Part shown: positions 22,820-35,919 of the stretch, piece by piece
Numbering within the stretch: position 1 is the first letter of the stretch
Layout: each line of letters begins with the position of its first letter
Assembly (NCBI GenBank): GCA_907163375.1
Contig: CAJQUW010011639.1
Location: forward strand, 1-64,000
Direction of reading: 5' to 3'
Origin: Prostheceraeus crozeri
Lineage: Eukaryota; Platyhelminthes; Polycladida; Euryleptidae
Length of the DNA: 64,000 nt
Translations under genes and position numbers: made by a program
The notes under the pieces: model-generated
What the model was told of the DNA's origin: nothing
Database searches by the model: none
What the model saw: only the letters and a program-made list of their open reading frames with translations

Positions 22820-23209
22820 TCTAATGATTCAATGCCTCCGGCTTTCACGAGGTCGAAATGATATTTCAATGCCCCTTGCTCTTGGCACCACCAAGAAAGA
22901 AGGCTTGCCGGCTGGGAATCGAACCCAGTCCTCGAACTGCTAACGCGGCATGAAGATCACCAAGACCAGCGAAGCACACCCTCCATGATCGTGTCAGGAG
23001 CAAGTAAAGCTTTTGGCGTTTGGTTTTGCTCTTGACACGATCATGGAGGGTGTGCTTCGCTGGTCTCGGTGATCTTCATGCCGCGTTCGCAGTTCGAAGA
23101 CTGGGTTCGACTCCCAGCCGGCAAACCATCTTTCATGGTGCTGCCAAGAGCAAGGGGCATTGAAATATCATTTCGACCTCGTGAAAGCCGGAGGCATTGA
23201 ATCATTAGA
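22820..23209. repeat. head-to-head pair of SINE-like units forming a 185-bp-arm palindrome
   Basis: Arms 22820-23007 and 23025-23209 are inverted copies, with a loop of about 17 nt. Each arm carries a tRNA-like T-arm (CTGGGTTCGA.TCCCAG, B box at 23104-23114 on +), a GGTGATCTTCATGCCGCG stretch and a tail GGGGCATTGAAATATCA. A 7-bp acceptor stem is not formed, so these are SINE or tRNA-derived units, not tRNA genes. Confidence 0.8.
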
Positions 23210-24737
23210 GAGCTTGATGTTATTAGATTTCGTCGGAGGTTATCTCTCTCTAAGGTGTAATTTCTTTTCAAAGCAGAAAGTAGAGAGCCGTTGTAGTGTT
23301 ATGTTGTGGAATGAATCTTACGATGACTTTGAGTATTGTGAATGTCTTTTCTCTCTGAGGCGAGAATTTTGATGATGAGTTTGAAATTCGCTAAACAGGG
23401 TATAACAAAATATGCCATTCAATGAATATGATGTGCTATCTTAATGTACACATGCATTATGAAGAGAATCTAATATATCTCCGGCAGAATCTCTCTAGAA
23501 ATGACAAGATAGCGTGCTGAGTATCTTAACATGCAAATCGGATTATCTTATGTTTAGCCAGTGGTAATGTCATTTCAATCATTGCAGAAGTGCTTTTTCA
23601 ATGAGAATTAATAAATTACACGCGAAGCACTTGACTGATGATAAGAAAGTGTGCTAGACATCTTAGCCAGCAATCTAACTTGCCAAACTCCTCGTTTAGG
23701 TAATTGCGCAACCTGTGAAATCTTGTCGATTTGAATTTCGCCGCAAACCTCCATGAGTCGATTGTAGTCGACCTGATAAGTTCAATGGTTGATATAGTTA
23801 GGTATTTCATTCGGCTCAGAGTACAAGGATAGATTTATCTCAAATAGAAGATAAGATACTGATAGGAAGTGATTTTCACACATCTAAGGGGGAAAATCCT
23901 AATTTTCATGAGTAGTGTCAAAAATGACGTTTATCTACCTACCAGAATCGACTTTAGTCGATATAATGTTTGCTCAATGATTTCTTGTACTAGTTGACTT
24001 ATCTTTCTCAAGTCACCGATTGACATAGAAACTGTTTGGTATTGAACATAAATAACTACAACTATTACAGAACATAATCATAATAATTGGTGCACAAAAT
24101 AAATCAAATGAATGGATTACTTAAGATTCGAGATAAACGCACAGATTCAATATCGCTACCATAATTAAGTAAATGATTGAGTCATCAGAAGGATGTAGAA
24201 ACCAGGGTTGGAACCGGCTGCCGGCCGGCCTCGGCCGCAAATTTTGAAAGCCGGTTAATTTAGTTAGACCCATGTCGATCGTTGACGACTTTCAGTCGAG
24301 ATTAATATGCTTAGTCAATCATTACAACATTAAGAGCATGTAAATGTAACATAATTGGAGAGTATCTAAACGAATGTCTTGTGATATAAACATTGCGAGT
24401 TGTTGTTTAAACAGCTAAAAAATGATTACCGGCAACTTATACATGCAGTTCAAGAACTTTTTAAGTTATTGGTTTGGAAGAGTCAAGATGAATGTAGATG
24501 TTAACTGTAAAGTTATATTTTGGCAATTAATTTCGATCTTCATTAGAAGATCATTGTCAAGTATAGACGGAAAACACTTACATGAGCAAAATTCACATTG
24601 CATAAAGGGTAATAAGATATCATGAGTAGGAAATAAAGACGAGTGAAGAAGATGAATAGAAGTGTGAGTATGAGACAGACAGACAGCCATTCAAATTAAT
24701 TTCAAAAAATTGCGGCGCTCACATCAGATGTCTTCGT
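23210..24737. other. no gene seen
   Basis: AT-rich. A short GC island at 24215-24250 (GCCGGCCGGCCTCGGCCG) stands out but has no frame. Confidence 0.5.
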
Positions 24738-25559
<822 letters not shown>

Positions 25560-25721
25560 TCGTTAGTATATCAACACAGGAAAAATTTGCAAAATTTTAG
25601 CTTCCAAATATTTTTATAGACCGCAGGAACGCAATCTTTGCGAAAACTGTGTCTTTTGATATCAAAAAGGCTGGCATTCTTCTGAGTGGACACTCTACCT
25701 ACAATATATATTTACTCTACG
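25560..25721 (-). mobile_element. family-A element, left end only
   Basis: The complement reads CGTAGAGTAAATATATATTG, then GGTAGAGTG and GCGTTCCTGCGGTC, as in the left 160 bp of other copies. Confidence 0.6.
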
Positions 25722-26409
25722 CCCAATCGCTTTCGCAGCGCATGAACACGATCAACAGTACTTTCGTACATTTTGTTATCCTTGTTTTCTGCATCAGTTT
25801 CGTAGGCAAAATCAGTCAACTCACGCACTCTACAGATTGCAGTGTAGTGCATAGATATGGATATCCTGATCCTAAATCTGCCTGACTCGAAATGTTTACA
25901 AATACTCTCAAATTTTATGAAATAGATGGAGTACGGAATGATGATGAGCCGAAACTGTGATTTTCTGATGATTGACAGGCGATTACATATCCGCTGTCCT
26001 GAGTTTTAAATTGTGTAAATTGACAACTCAATTGTGAATTTAGATGTCGTCATCGTGTCATGCATGATTTTATTGTTTTACGGAAATGACTTTGGTTTTA
26101 TTGTTCTTCGAATTGTCAGTTTCTTCCATGTCTGTCAGTTAGTGCCGCAATTCTCATTATTCGTGTTCAGAGTCACTGTTGGCTTCACGAATGTAAACAT
26201 CCGTTGTTATGAATTCCTGACGTGTTGGGCTTCAAGGTGCCTCGACGCTATAAAGCTCATGAAAAAGTTCAGACGGCACTTTTGTAAATGAGGGACTTAA
26301 TTGAGAATTTTGACATTTCTGGAAGATTTCTGGCAACTAATGATCAAATAGACTTAACATTTATTTCACGAAAAAAGGGTTTTACAAAAGGATGAACACT
26401 ACAAGTAAT

Positions 26410-27300
26410 AAAAAGTTCATAGAAAAGTCCTATTTCCCTGCTCCTAGCAAACAGGCAGCCTTCCCTCGCTGGATATCGAGACTAATTCTCTGCATCAGCC
26501 ACGCAGCCTCCCTCTTGTCTCCTATTGTCATTGTGAGACGCCTCCCAACTGATTCCAAGAAGGTCTTGGTCGACTCCTCATCGCACCACACGTCTCAACA
26601 GTCACTGGTTGGACTACAAAGCGGTCAGCGAGAGTGATGTATTTGGCTAACTTCCTCGCTTCAGCCGCATTCACAGCAACTCCAGCTCCAGTGGCAGATG
26701 CCGAAAAATTCATGCAAGAGAACGTGTCGGAACATGTGGCATCCCATCCCATGCATCTGCCTCTCATGAAAGGAAAGAGAGTTAGGTCATCTGGACGCTT
26801 ACAATCTCCGCGGTCCAATCCTGGAGGCTCAATAATGGGTGAAAGACCACATTTTGATAAGGCTCGACGCACTGTCTCATTCAGAGCTGCATGGCGTGAA
26901 GTTCTACCTGCGCTGTACCGGCAAGACAAGGTGTGAATTCCAAGCTTATCGATCGTGCCTTTGCACACACAGGTAAATTCTTCACAAACTCAACTGCCGA
27001 CACGCATTGCAACAGCAAACCGATAGGATTGATTATCCAGCATTGTTCCGGTGCTGGCGATTGGGACAGCATGTAGCCAAGAGCCGCTGTAAGCCGATTG
27101 TACTCCAAGAAGCCTTGCTCGTTCCAGGTTGTTAGCGTTGGCAAGCCATTCCTGAATTTGATTATCATATTGAGCTCTGTCCCAAACACGCTGTTGACTC
27201 CTGACGTTTTCATGTGGAATATTATTCTCACCATACTTATACGTCCACCGATCAGTAACATTGTTGAGAGGATCCGGGAATGCCTGTGAGGATTTTCATG
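26410..27300 (-). mobile_element. retroelement fragment: Cys/His knuckle plus restriction-like endonuclease-type C-terminal region
   Basis: Minus strand: GTELNMIIKFRNGLP and TAALGYMLSQSPAPEQCW, then (new frame) CKGTIDKLGIHTLSCRYSAG, RTSRHAALNETVRRALSKCG, IIEPPGLDRGDCKRPDDLTL, GWDATCSDTF, then REAAWLMQRISLDIQRGKAA. The C..C.....H....C knuckle, the R-H and the R-P-D...W-D box resemble the post-RT endonuclease region of a retroelement class common in marine invertebrates. I am not sure of its formal name. At least two frame changes; the reverse transcriptase is absent here. A related RT relic is at 47140-47990. Confidence 0.65.
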
Positions 27301-27329
27301 ACAAGTTGACAAATTATGATCAGTTAATT

Positions 27330-27975
27330 ATTTAATTATGTGTCACGCCGCATAGGTCACACCACTGAGCCAGCCAAAAGGTTGTTGCTGTTGTTGTTTT
27401 ACCCGGCTGCGTCGAGCGGATGGGAGACTTCGTATCAAGACAATGTGAAGCTACACACCTAGTAATCAAATAAATGTCTACTGCGGGCGAGGAGTGCCCC
27501 GGGGAGGAAATAGCCTTCCGATACCACCGGGGAGATACCATACCCAAGACAAAGCTGCTCACACAGGGTGAACAGCTTTGACCGGGGAAGACAACAACCC
27601 TCCCTCGTCCCACCACACCCCTTACCTCTGAAGAGAGCGGCGGCCATCGCTGAGGGTACTTTGGACAAGGCACAGCCAGATATGTCACAAGGAAGGAAGC
27701 TCAAAGAGGTCTGTTGCATATATCAACAGCTAAGATTCGGCTGTCAGGATCCCCGGAACATCAACTTAGCAACATCCACTGATGAAAGGCAATGAGAATA
27801 AGACATCAAACTGCCAACACCAGAGCTGCATGCAGTGGTAAAAGGCCCCTTTTAGTGGCATCTAACGAAACGCAGGGGACCGTCGGTCCTACTTTATTCA
27901 GTCACGGGAACCGCACGGGCAATAGAAAATGTTCGCCAACCGGTTTGGGGGAAGTCATGCTCTTCGCTTTGTGAA
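27330..27975. other. GC-rich patch, probably untranslated part of a retroelement
   Basis: GC content is clearly above the neighbours, with a short GTTGTTGCTGTTGTTG tract near 27380. Reading frames up to 118 codons run in several frames of both strands without a recognisable domain. It lies directly upstream (in the minus-strand sense) of the endonuclease-type fragment and may be its leader or another element. Confidence 0.35.
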
Positions 27976-28769
27976 TTTCTGGTGAATACGGCACTATTTC
28001 AATTTTTTGTAAATCGTCATGCATATGCTTACATGCACGTTTGACCTAATGAAGGTGCAGCAGCAAGGACAACAAGATTGAATTCATGCAAACAGAATAT
28101 TAGACGAAATATCGCTGCGACAGTAACATACACAGTGTCAAATAAACCGACCATAGCACGGGAGGTGCATTGTGGCTTTTGAATAAAAAGCAGTCGCTCC
28201 CTTCGTTTAGATAAATTTCTTTTATCGTTTTAAAAACATATGTACAAGGGCCCATGTCATTTGCGATATTCAAAAAGCTCCAGCAAGTTCAGCATAGCCT
28301 GATTTTGAAAACCTAGGCAAATCTGGCACCCATTTTAGGCAGGACCTGTCTACTTCATCTGAATTAGTGTTTGTAGTGGTGGCAAATTATCAAGGTAAAT
28401 TTCCGGCAATTTATCGGTTAGATTGAAGAAAATTTCCAATAAATTGATATTTAAGTAAATTAAGTAAATTAATTCCAGTAATTAATTTATATTTATTTCC
28501 ATCGCCAATTTTTTCATAAATTTATAATTTCAATTGTACTTCGTATATAAACAGCAATATGCTTATACTAAGATCACATTTTTCCCAGTTATATATGTCG
28601 ACCGAAATTGTCGCACATCTTCTTTGATTTATTAATTATGAACTAGAATATTCAACTGTTCAACTGATGCAACAACAAATTTCAAATTTCAGGTATCCTT
28701 TTTGGAAAATAAGCGTAATTACTGATCTGTAAGCTCAAACAGTCGTATGAACAAGATGAGAACAGCTTA
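27976..28769. other. no gene seen
   Basis: AT-rich. TAAGTAAATTAAGTAAATTA and similar runs at 28450-28500. Confidence 0.5.
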
Positions 28770-30173
28770 CAGTGCCGGACAGCAAATTGTCATATCGCAC
28801 AATTACGCATCAAATAGGACTTTAGTTGTTGTCATGTCACGTAACTGCGTCATTGATTCGTCTTCTTTCACTCAGATCCTTGTTTGTATGATATTTACAC
28901 CATGCTGAACTTGTCCATTGTCTTCAATGAATCAACAAATGCTTGGAACACTATTCAGTGTTGCTGGCTAACAATGGTCAGTAATGCAATCTTTGCTTCT
29001 TTCACAGCTAAAAATGAACGAAACAGAGAAAGTGCGAATTCAAGTGTGGACTCTGGCGCAGCACACAACAAAGACGCAAAAGGAAATTGCAGAGGCTGTT
29101 GAAATAACTGTCAGGTGTCTCAAAGATCATCAATTGTGTGAGGCAGTGGAAGAACAGCCACTGCGTTCCATAATTGCGGTGGTCACGATCGAGCGCTAAG
29201 ACACATGAAACAAGTTGTCATAAAGGATCCGCGTGCGACAGCAGATGAAGTTAGGAAGCAGCTGGGAACAGAGTTCGAAGACGTGAGTGTGAGAACTGTG
29301 AGGCGAGCGCCCGTAGAAGTTAGGTGTCGGACCATCAGACCCAAAACAAAGCCACTTCTGACAAGTCTACACAAAGCCAAGCGATGTCAATGGGCACGAC
29401 AGCACCAAGACTGGAGCTTGCAACAGTGGAGGCGCGTCATTTGGAGTGATGAGACATTCATTTGTCTGACAGACGGAGCTCCAAGGTTTGTTTGTATCGT
29501 TGAAGGGCATCCATTAACAAAGGATCACTGCAAATTCACTGTTGAACATCCAATGTATTTATTTGGGCCTGCTTTTCCTACGAAGGTCGTGGACGAGCAC
29601 GTCATTGAAGGCTCTATGAACACTGATCGCTACATCAATGACATCCTAGAGCGGCGAGTCATTCCAGAAATCGCTGAAACGTTCCATGACGACGCGATAT
29701 TCCAGCAAGACAATGCACCTTGCCACGTCAGCAAGAGATCAAAAGAGCCTCTTCAGAGCCATGGTGTGACACTGCTTGACTGGCCACCAGTCACCGGATT
29801 GCAACCCAATCGAGAACTTGTGGGCCCTCGTGAAGATGAAGTTGGGAAAGTTCGATTGCAAAACCAAATCCGACCTCATCAGCAACTTCATCAAAGTGTG
29901 GAACAGGGATATGGAGATCAAAGAAGCGTGCAAGACTTTAGCAGACTCAATGCCCAAAATAGTGAACGCCATTATTGAGGCCAAGGGGGATAATATTGAT
30001 TATTGAGTTTGGGAAGATATTTTTTAAAAAATGATGAAATTATATATGTAATTAATGATGGAAGTCTTTGATTTTGATTAATAGTGATTAAAGGAAATTA
30101 AATTACTGATCAGTGATAAAAGGGTGCAAAAACGGGATTTTGTTACGATATGACAACTTGCTGTCCGGCACTG
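28770..30173 (+). mobile_element. Tc1-like transposon, full length
   Basis: 1404 bp with TA duplications at 28768-28769 and 30174-30175. The 28-bp terminal repeats begin CAGTGCCGGACAGCAA and differ at one position. It contains a single transposase gene on + with two frame lesions. Confidence 0.93.
29014..30006 (+). pseudogene. Tc1-family DD34E transposase, two frameshifts
   Basis: The N-terminal HTH (MNETEKVRIQVWTLAQ, KTQKEIAEAVEITVRC) starts at 29014 and is cut from the rest by a frame change near 29150-29200. The main frame 29205-29978 has the second HTH, then VIWSDETFI (first D), IFQQDNAPCHVS (second D) and TLLDWPP. A two-base loss just after DWPP moves SPDCNPIENLWALVK (the catalytic E) into the next frame (to 30006). 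The spacing from second D to E counts as 34 residues when read across the two frames, as in Tc1. Length and order are those of a complete transposase of about 330 residues, so the copy is recent but inactive. Confidence 0.93.
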
Positions 30174-31290
30174 TATAAATGCAAGTTCATGTACATTGTG
30201 CTCATCAGTGTCAATATAATGTTACTTTCACTTTAGATATGCCTCCATTTGCTGCCTCATATATGTCCTGAAGTTGGGGGACATTGTTTGCATGCATAAT
30301 CTCCTTTCAAAACCTGCTACAGGCAAAAAATCAGAATTTTCGGTAATAAATGCATCGTCACGGGTGAGCGCCAGAATCTCTACCCTCACCTGGAATTCAT
30401 GCGTAGTCTATATGATAATTTGCGAGACTAATTTCACGCATGTGATAGCAATCTATCTTTCAGAATGTTCATTAGCCGACATGTCGCGAGAAAACCCAGC
30501 GCGATTGCACAAAACATTTCGCTGTCATTGCGAAACAGGCAGAATATTTAACCACAGAGATCAGCAAGGGGACTAATGAATTGAGGTGGAGGTAATCAAG
30601 ATAACTAGGTTATGAGAAAACTACTTGTGACTCATTTTCAATCCCATAAGTCCGGAGATGGATACGAAGCCTTTCGGAACTTTCAAAACAGATCATTCTT
30701 CTTAACAGTGCAAAATCAAGAAATAAAAACTAAATTCATAAGCAACCCAAAATTTCGCACTGAGGATTGATCACGGGCAATACAAATTATGTGTACATAA
30801 AGATTTAAAACTTGAATCATAACATAATAAATACTTAGAAATATTATGAGATACTGTATCACTAAAAATAACATAGACCTAGTTTAGTATGCTTTTTTCA
30901 GAATGAGAAGTGAAACAAAAAATAAATATAACGAACATATAGATGGAGATTCACAAAGAGAGATCAACATATTAGAAATATAGATATAAAATGTACTAAA
31001 TAAAAAAGAAAGCATGCGTCAAGTCAAGAATTCAGGGACCTGTCAACCTTTGTATCCATTCATCAAGTTGTTTGGATTGGCCCTTTGAATGTATATACTC
31101 TCGATAGTTTTTCTTTTTACACTGTTGGACTCTTTAGCTAATTCGCGATGTCGCTTGATTTTCGGGAAACGCTCGCTAATTGGTCAATAGCGTGCTTCGG
31201 CTTTCAGGTGTAAACATGAAAATCAACAGTGACTCGCGTCCCCTCGGTCCCAGAGAAATAACCAAGTTAACATTCTGCAGAGCATCAGTC
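30174..31290. other. no gene seen
   Basis: AT-rich, short frames only. Confidence 0.5.
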
Positions 31291-31440
31291 ATGGGAAAAA
31301 TTTGCCCTGCCTGCGGTTGTACGAACGGCTACTCAGCAGCCAAAATCGATGGAGATATATCATTACATTCGTTTCCTTTGAATAACCCAGCTTTAATTTT
31401 CCGAGATGCAAGAAATAAGATAAAACTCTCCCTCAATTGA
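31291..31440 (+). CDS. THAP-type zinc-finger fragment
   Basis: Reads MGKICPACGCTNGYSAAK, then LHSFPLNNPALIFRDARNK, ending in a stop after 49 codons. The start pattern C-x2-C-x-C-T-N followed 20 residues later by H-x-F-P is that of THAP domains, the DNA-binding domains of P-element transposases and many animal proteins. The second half with the C-x2-H pair is missing, so this is either a first exon or a broken copy. The open frame extends upstream to 31180, but the methionine at 31291 fits the domain start. The 3' end lies inside an inverted duplication (31395-31745). Confidence 0.55.
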   Translation: MGKICPACGCTNGYSAAKIDGDISLHSFPLNNPALIFRDARNKIKLSLN

Positions 31441-31745
31441 TATACAATTTTTATTTAACAAAATAAAGATCCCCGACGAATTTCGTCACGGTGGACAGTC
31501 TCAAGGGTCCAAATTACAGGCAGCATCATGACTTTTCTGATCTGTGGAATATTGGATCCATCGGTATTACAGATAGTCCAATTTCATCTGATGATGATAC
31601 AGCGTTTGATAATTTTCAAGATACTGTTGATCTCCTTGAGACTGTCCACCGTGACGAAACGCGTCGAAATCTATAATTTGATGAATAAAAAATCGTCTCT
31701 AAATTGAGGGAGAGTTATATTTTATTTCTTTCATCGCGGAAAATT
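31395..31745. repeat. 112-bp-arm inverted duplication including the THAP fragment tail
   Basis: Left arm 31395-31506, right arm 31634-31745. The arms share AATTTTCCG.GATG, AACTCTCCCTCAATT and, perfectly, TTTCGTCACGGTGGACAGTC up to TCAAGG. The centre is 127 nt. The inner 27 bp are identical and the outer parts diverged, so inner and outer segments may have different histories. Confidence 0.85.
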
Positions 31746-33142
31746 GAGTAAAGAACATCCCGTATAAGACAACGAAAAATCTGATCTGACCCAACTTTAC
31801 TGAAAGAATGAGTGCACAGAATAAGTTCAAAGTCTGGGACATCTACACCATCGCACCTAACATTCGACACTCAATTATCCAAAAGCGGAGACATCTCGAT
31901 CGGTTTCGCGTTTGTATGAGCATACAGCTTCATTAGCACCCTATGAGGTGGCTTCCTTCTGCGAGAGATTGTAGTCACCGAGCACTGTCTTCATGAAAGA
32001 CGGATGAAGTTCAGTTCGTGACCGGTGGATTTCCTGTAATACAAGGCCGAAATTACTTGCAGTAATTCGACCTCGAAAAAAGAGATGCCAATATCGACAA
32101 TTACGCTGTTCAATCGTAAACAAATCTGTTCATTGAATATCCACAGGTGACACGTTAATCGCAGAGAAGAAGAATTCTTCGTCCATTAAGTTGCCGCCAA
32201 GGCCTTTATGATAGAAGACTCCTTTTTTATAGAGTAGATGAAGACGGCAGCCATGTGTCTGTATTTATACATGCCATTGGAACATTACATGTAAAGGAAT
32301 CTGGGGACCCCTATGCTCATCAAGTCCAACGTCACCCCGTAGGTCCGATCTTTCATTGACGCCTGTTCGTGTCCAATGATGTCATAGTCAACTATTTTAA
32401 AGTCAATAATGTTTCCTGCTTCGTATGACAATTCACCTCGTTTAATAACTTTGGTGCAGCCATGGAGTTGGTGACGCCATGGAGTATACAGAAAAGTTGT
32501 TCATGTAAGATTATCACAGTCTCAAAGGTAAGTGATTCTCACTGACTTGTCCGGGTGACTTTGTTTACGACACTCATGCTGTCTTAGGGAATTATGGAAA
32601 AACCGATAGGCGAGCGGAATCGCGAATAGTCTCCACTTAAAACCGCTAGTGTTGTTATGATGTTCTTTCATGTGAATTCTTACATGTGATTGTTCTTGTT
32701 TGCACTAAGCCCAATTTTAAACAAGAAAATCATTTCACCCCGCGATGGCCAGTAAAGCATCAGATTTTATCGTCGTGGACATGCATTGTCATGATAACGG
32801 AGCCTATGCGATAGCGTCTTCCAGTGGTTGAAAATAGGAGGTTACCGACAGCTTATTAAAGCGCGGTTTTATTATTTCTATCTATTTATACAAGAATTTT
32901 TACAAAGTAACTTACAATAGATCGCCTTGCAGTCAGAATCTACAACTGCTGCATGTACTAGTATTTTGCCTCTTCCAAAGATTTAACAATTAGCGTATTG
33001 CCGAGCGGCTGAAATTGCCATCAGCAAACAGCTGCTATCCATTCTGCATTAGTCGTACTTACTTAAATAAAGCGAAAAGTCGGATTTCTATGCCTAGAAT
33101 AGTCGAATACCCGAAATCAGGATCATTGTATGTGATTCGAAA
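31746..33142. other. no gene seen
   Basis: Mixed composition, no frame above 60 codons and no domain. Confidence 0.5.
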
Positions 33143-34957
33143 CATAGAGTAGGCGTAAGTATATAGCAGGTAGAGTGTCGACTCATAAAAGTATCCGTAT
33201 CCAGTAAAAATTTATAAAGAGGGATTCAGCTTTTTGCGGAGATTACGTTTTTGTGCTCCAAAAAATTATTTGAGCTGATTTAAATAGCTGAATTTTGAAA
33301 ATAATATATACTATCGACATGAACATGATATATAAGTAGTATGAAACATGTTGGATATCAAAGGGAATGAAAATTTACTTAATTATCTCAACATCTTAGC
33401 TGTGAAGCATCTCAATTAAGTGGAAATTAAGCTGATTATCAAGGAAATTTCATGAAACACATTATAATTTCAAGTCTTTATGAAAAAGCTTGAGATCACA
33501 TTATGCTTAATGGTTGAAAGTTGAAGTTTTTAATTCAATTTTCACCGGCATGATTTTATGATTCACTAATTTATGTTTCACTTCTCGAATCTGAATGGTG
33601 ATGTGGACCTATTTACATATTTTTAAGTTAATTGAAATCATTGTCTTTGATTTTTGCTCTGCCAGTGGCAGGTTGCCTGTGATATGATCATGGTTAAGAA
33701 AATACTCTTGTGGTTGAACATGAAAGCAATAGCAGGTCATCGAGTTGCTAATTTAACAAACATTGTCTATCCAAGGCTGTCATGACAAGGAAGATCTGTT
33801 AAATAATGTCATTTCTTTCTGTATTATGCTATCATGATCAGTCAATTCCGTGGCAATTTCTTCAAAACTGTAAAAATGTGCATTTATCTCGCATTTGGAA
33901 AAAATACTAACTGTGTATCCCCTCGAGTTCATTTAATAAAATCGAAAGTGTATACACATTGAGGATTTAACCCTCAGAGACCTGAGGGGGGGGTCCAGGA
34001 GACCCCGGAGCCGTATTTTCTATTTTACTTTTAGTGTTGAGGATATATCAACCGCTCACACCCATGTAACATCATTTTTGACAGTGAATCTGCATGCGTT
34101 ATTTCATTTCAATTGAATCAGTAGAAGTATGATAGATAGGCCAAGAGGGTCTACTGGTGTAGAAAATCCCATAACAAAAATTGTACTATCAGATGAAAAA
34201 TGATTTTGTGTATGTCCACGATGGTGCATAGTGAGTGAAATTCACCTATTCATTATCTACAACATGCTCATCGATGTGCATTGTATTGGAAGATCGCAAA
34301 ATGGGAATATTTGTTTTTCGCACATGATCGGGCGTTGGTTGGCCTACATGAGCAAATCAGCATGAGTCAATGTTCAAAACTAAAGCTATCATTATATTCA
34401 TAGTTCAATACTAAAAACAGACTGTTAACAGTTGCCAACATGTTGGCACAGCTTTCACAGCAGTAATTGATGAGTTTCAGATCTCCACAATTGTTTTGAG
34501 AGTCATAAAATGAAGCAATTATGGCTGAGATTAAGCCTGTTTCCGAACGATATGGATAAATTTGAAAAAAATGACCAAATATAAGTAACATTTAATGTAA
34601 CTAAATTTCAATTTCATTAAAATCAATTAACTGAGGAGGTTATATGGTGACAGCAAACATCGTAAAATCGCCTCTTAGAACAACTGATACTCTGCTAAAT
34701 GTCGCTGAATTACAAAAACACCACATTTTCGCATGTGTTGACTGAGAAGGCTGACATGCACTCAAATGATTAGTTATATCGACTTTCTCATCATTGTTTT
34801 GCTTCAAATCAACTTTCCTAATGATTTGATAAATATTTAAGCAGGTAAGCTAAGAATTTGTAAAAGGGGTCAACTGGACCCCCCCCCTCAGGTCTCTAAT
34901 GGTAAATAAATGCTGGTAAATAAATGCTACCCTACTTAATATAGTATTCATTCTATG
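33143..34957 (+). mobile_element. family-A element with piggyBac-like insertion
   Basis: Starts CATAGAGTAGGCG, ends CATTCTATG; perfect 8-bp duplication ATTCGAAA (33135-33142 and 34958-34965). The insert at 33971-34902 splits the right end. Internal TAAATAAATGCTGG is duplicated next to the insert. Confidence 0.88.
33971..34902. mobile_element. piggyBac-like non-autonomous element
   Basis: Left TTAA (33967-33970) and right TAAA (34903-34906, one change). Ends CCCTCAGAGACCTGAGGGGG and the complement of CCATTAGAGACCTGAGGGGG. 932 bp, no transposase. The uninterrupted family-A copies carry GATTTAATAAATGC here, which identifies the TTAA target. Confidence 0.8.
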
Positions 34958-34965
34958 ATTCGAAA

Positions 34966-35102
34966 CAATGCTTTAGCAGTCGAATCGCAGATTCCTTTTC
35001 AGCGTGGGATTTAGATACAAACAAGCAGAAACAAGAATTGATAATTTAGAATTTAATCAGTCTAAACAAATGTTCGTTTTTCTGGCACCCATTTGTATAT
35101 AA
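34966..35102. other. no gene seen
   Basis: Short spacer. Confidence 0.5.
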
Positions 35103-35919
35103 CTTGAAATATAAAATTCATTCTTCTTTTTTGACGATTTATTTACTGACCATGGCCACGTCGCATCTCTGTCGTGGTTAACATGCGAATTGATTAAAAT
35201 AATAAAACCATTTTGGGACTGACTACGCGAATAATATTCAATTTCATGCAGCAGTTGTGATTATTGTTTTAGAGTATGCATAGAAACTGTAGTTAACATT
35301 CATTGAAAAGAGAATTAAGCATGCATGACCTTTGTGTTCATAGATATCTGTAAAAAGTCAAAGTAGACGTAAATTTAACGATCCTTCCTTTTGTACACAA
35401 AGTGATGGGTTTAAGAATTTTATACAAACACTTTCTAGAATAGGTAATTCATAATTGTGGAAGGACTTTTTCAAAATACTAAAATTTAATAAAGAAGTTC
35501 GAGACTGAGCATACAGCTGGAAAACTTGATCTTTAGAAGGGCAAGATAGTAAGTATCTGGTTACAGAAGAATTAGGAGGTTTTTGTGATCTTGGCCTCTC
35601 GCCTCTTTGAGTCCATCACTTTGTGTAAAAAAGGAAGGATTGCTCAATTTACGTCTACTTTGACTTTTTACAGATATCTATGAACACAAAGGTCATGCAT
35701 GCTTAATTCTCTTTTTCAATGAATGTTAACTCCAGTTTCTATGCATACTCTAAAACAATAATCACAACTGCTGCATGAAATTGAATATTATTCGCGCAGT
35801 CAGTCCCAAAATGGTTTTATTATTTTAATCAATTCGCATGTTAACCACGACAGAGATGCGACGTGGCCATGGTCAGTAAATAAATCGTCAAAAAAGAAGA
35901 ATGAATTTTATATTTCAAG
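35103..35919. repeat. large palindrome with 306-bp arms
   Basis: Arm 1 35103-35408 and arm 2 35613-35919 are nearly identical in inverted orientation (for example CCATGGCCACGTCGCATCTC and its complement). The differences are few and mostly near the inner ends. The spacer is 204 nt. Arms contain no frame. Could be a foldback element or a recent inverted duplication; no target duplication was recognised. Confidence 0.92.

Noticed and set aside
22870-23130. True tRNA genes
   Set aside because: A good T-arm is present, but no 7-bp acceptor stem or anticodon arm forms; better explained as SINE units.
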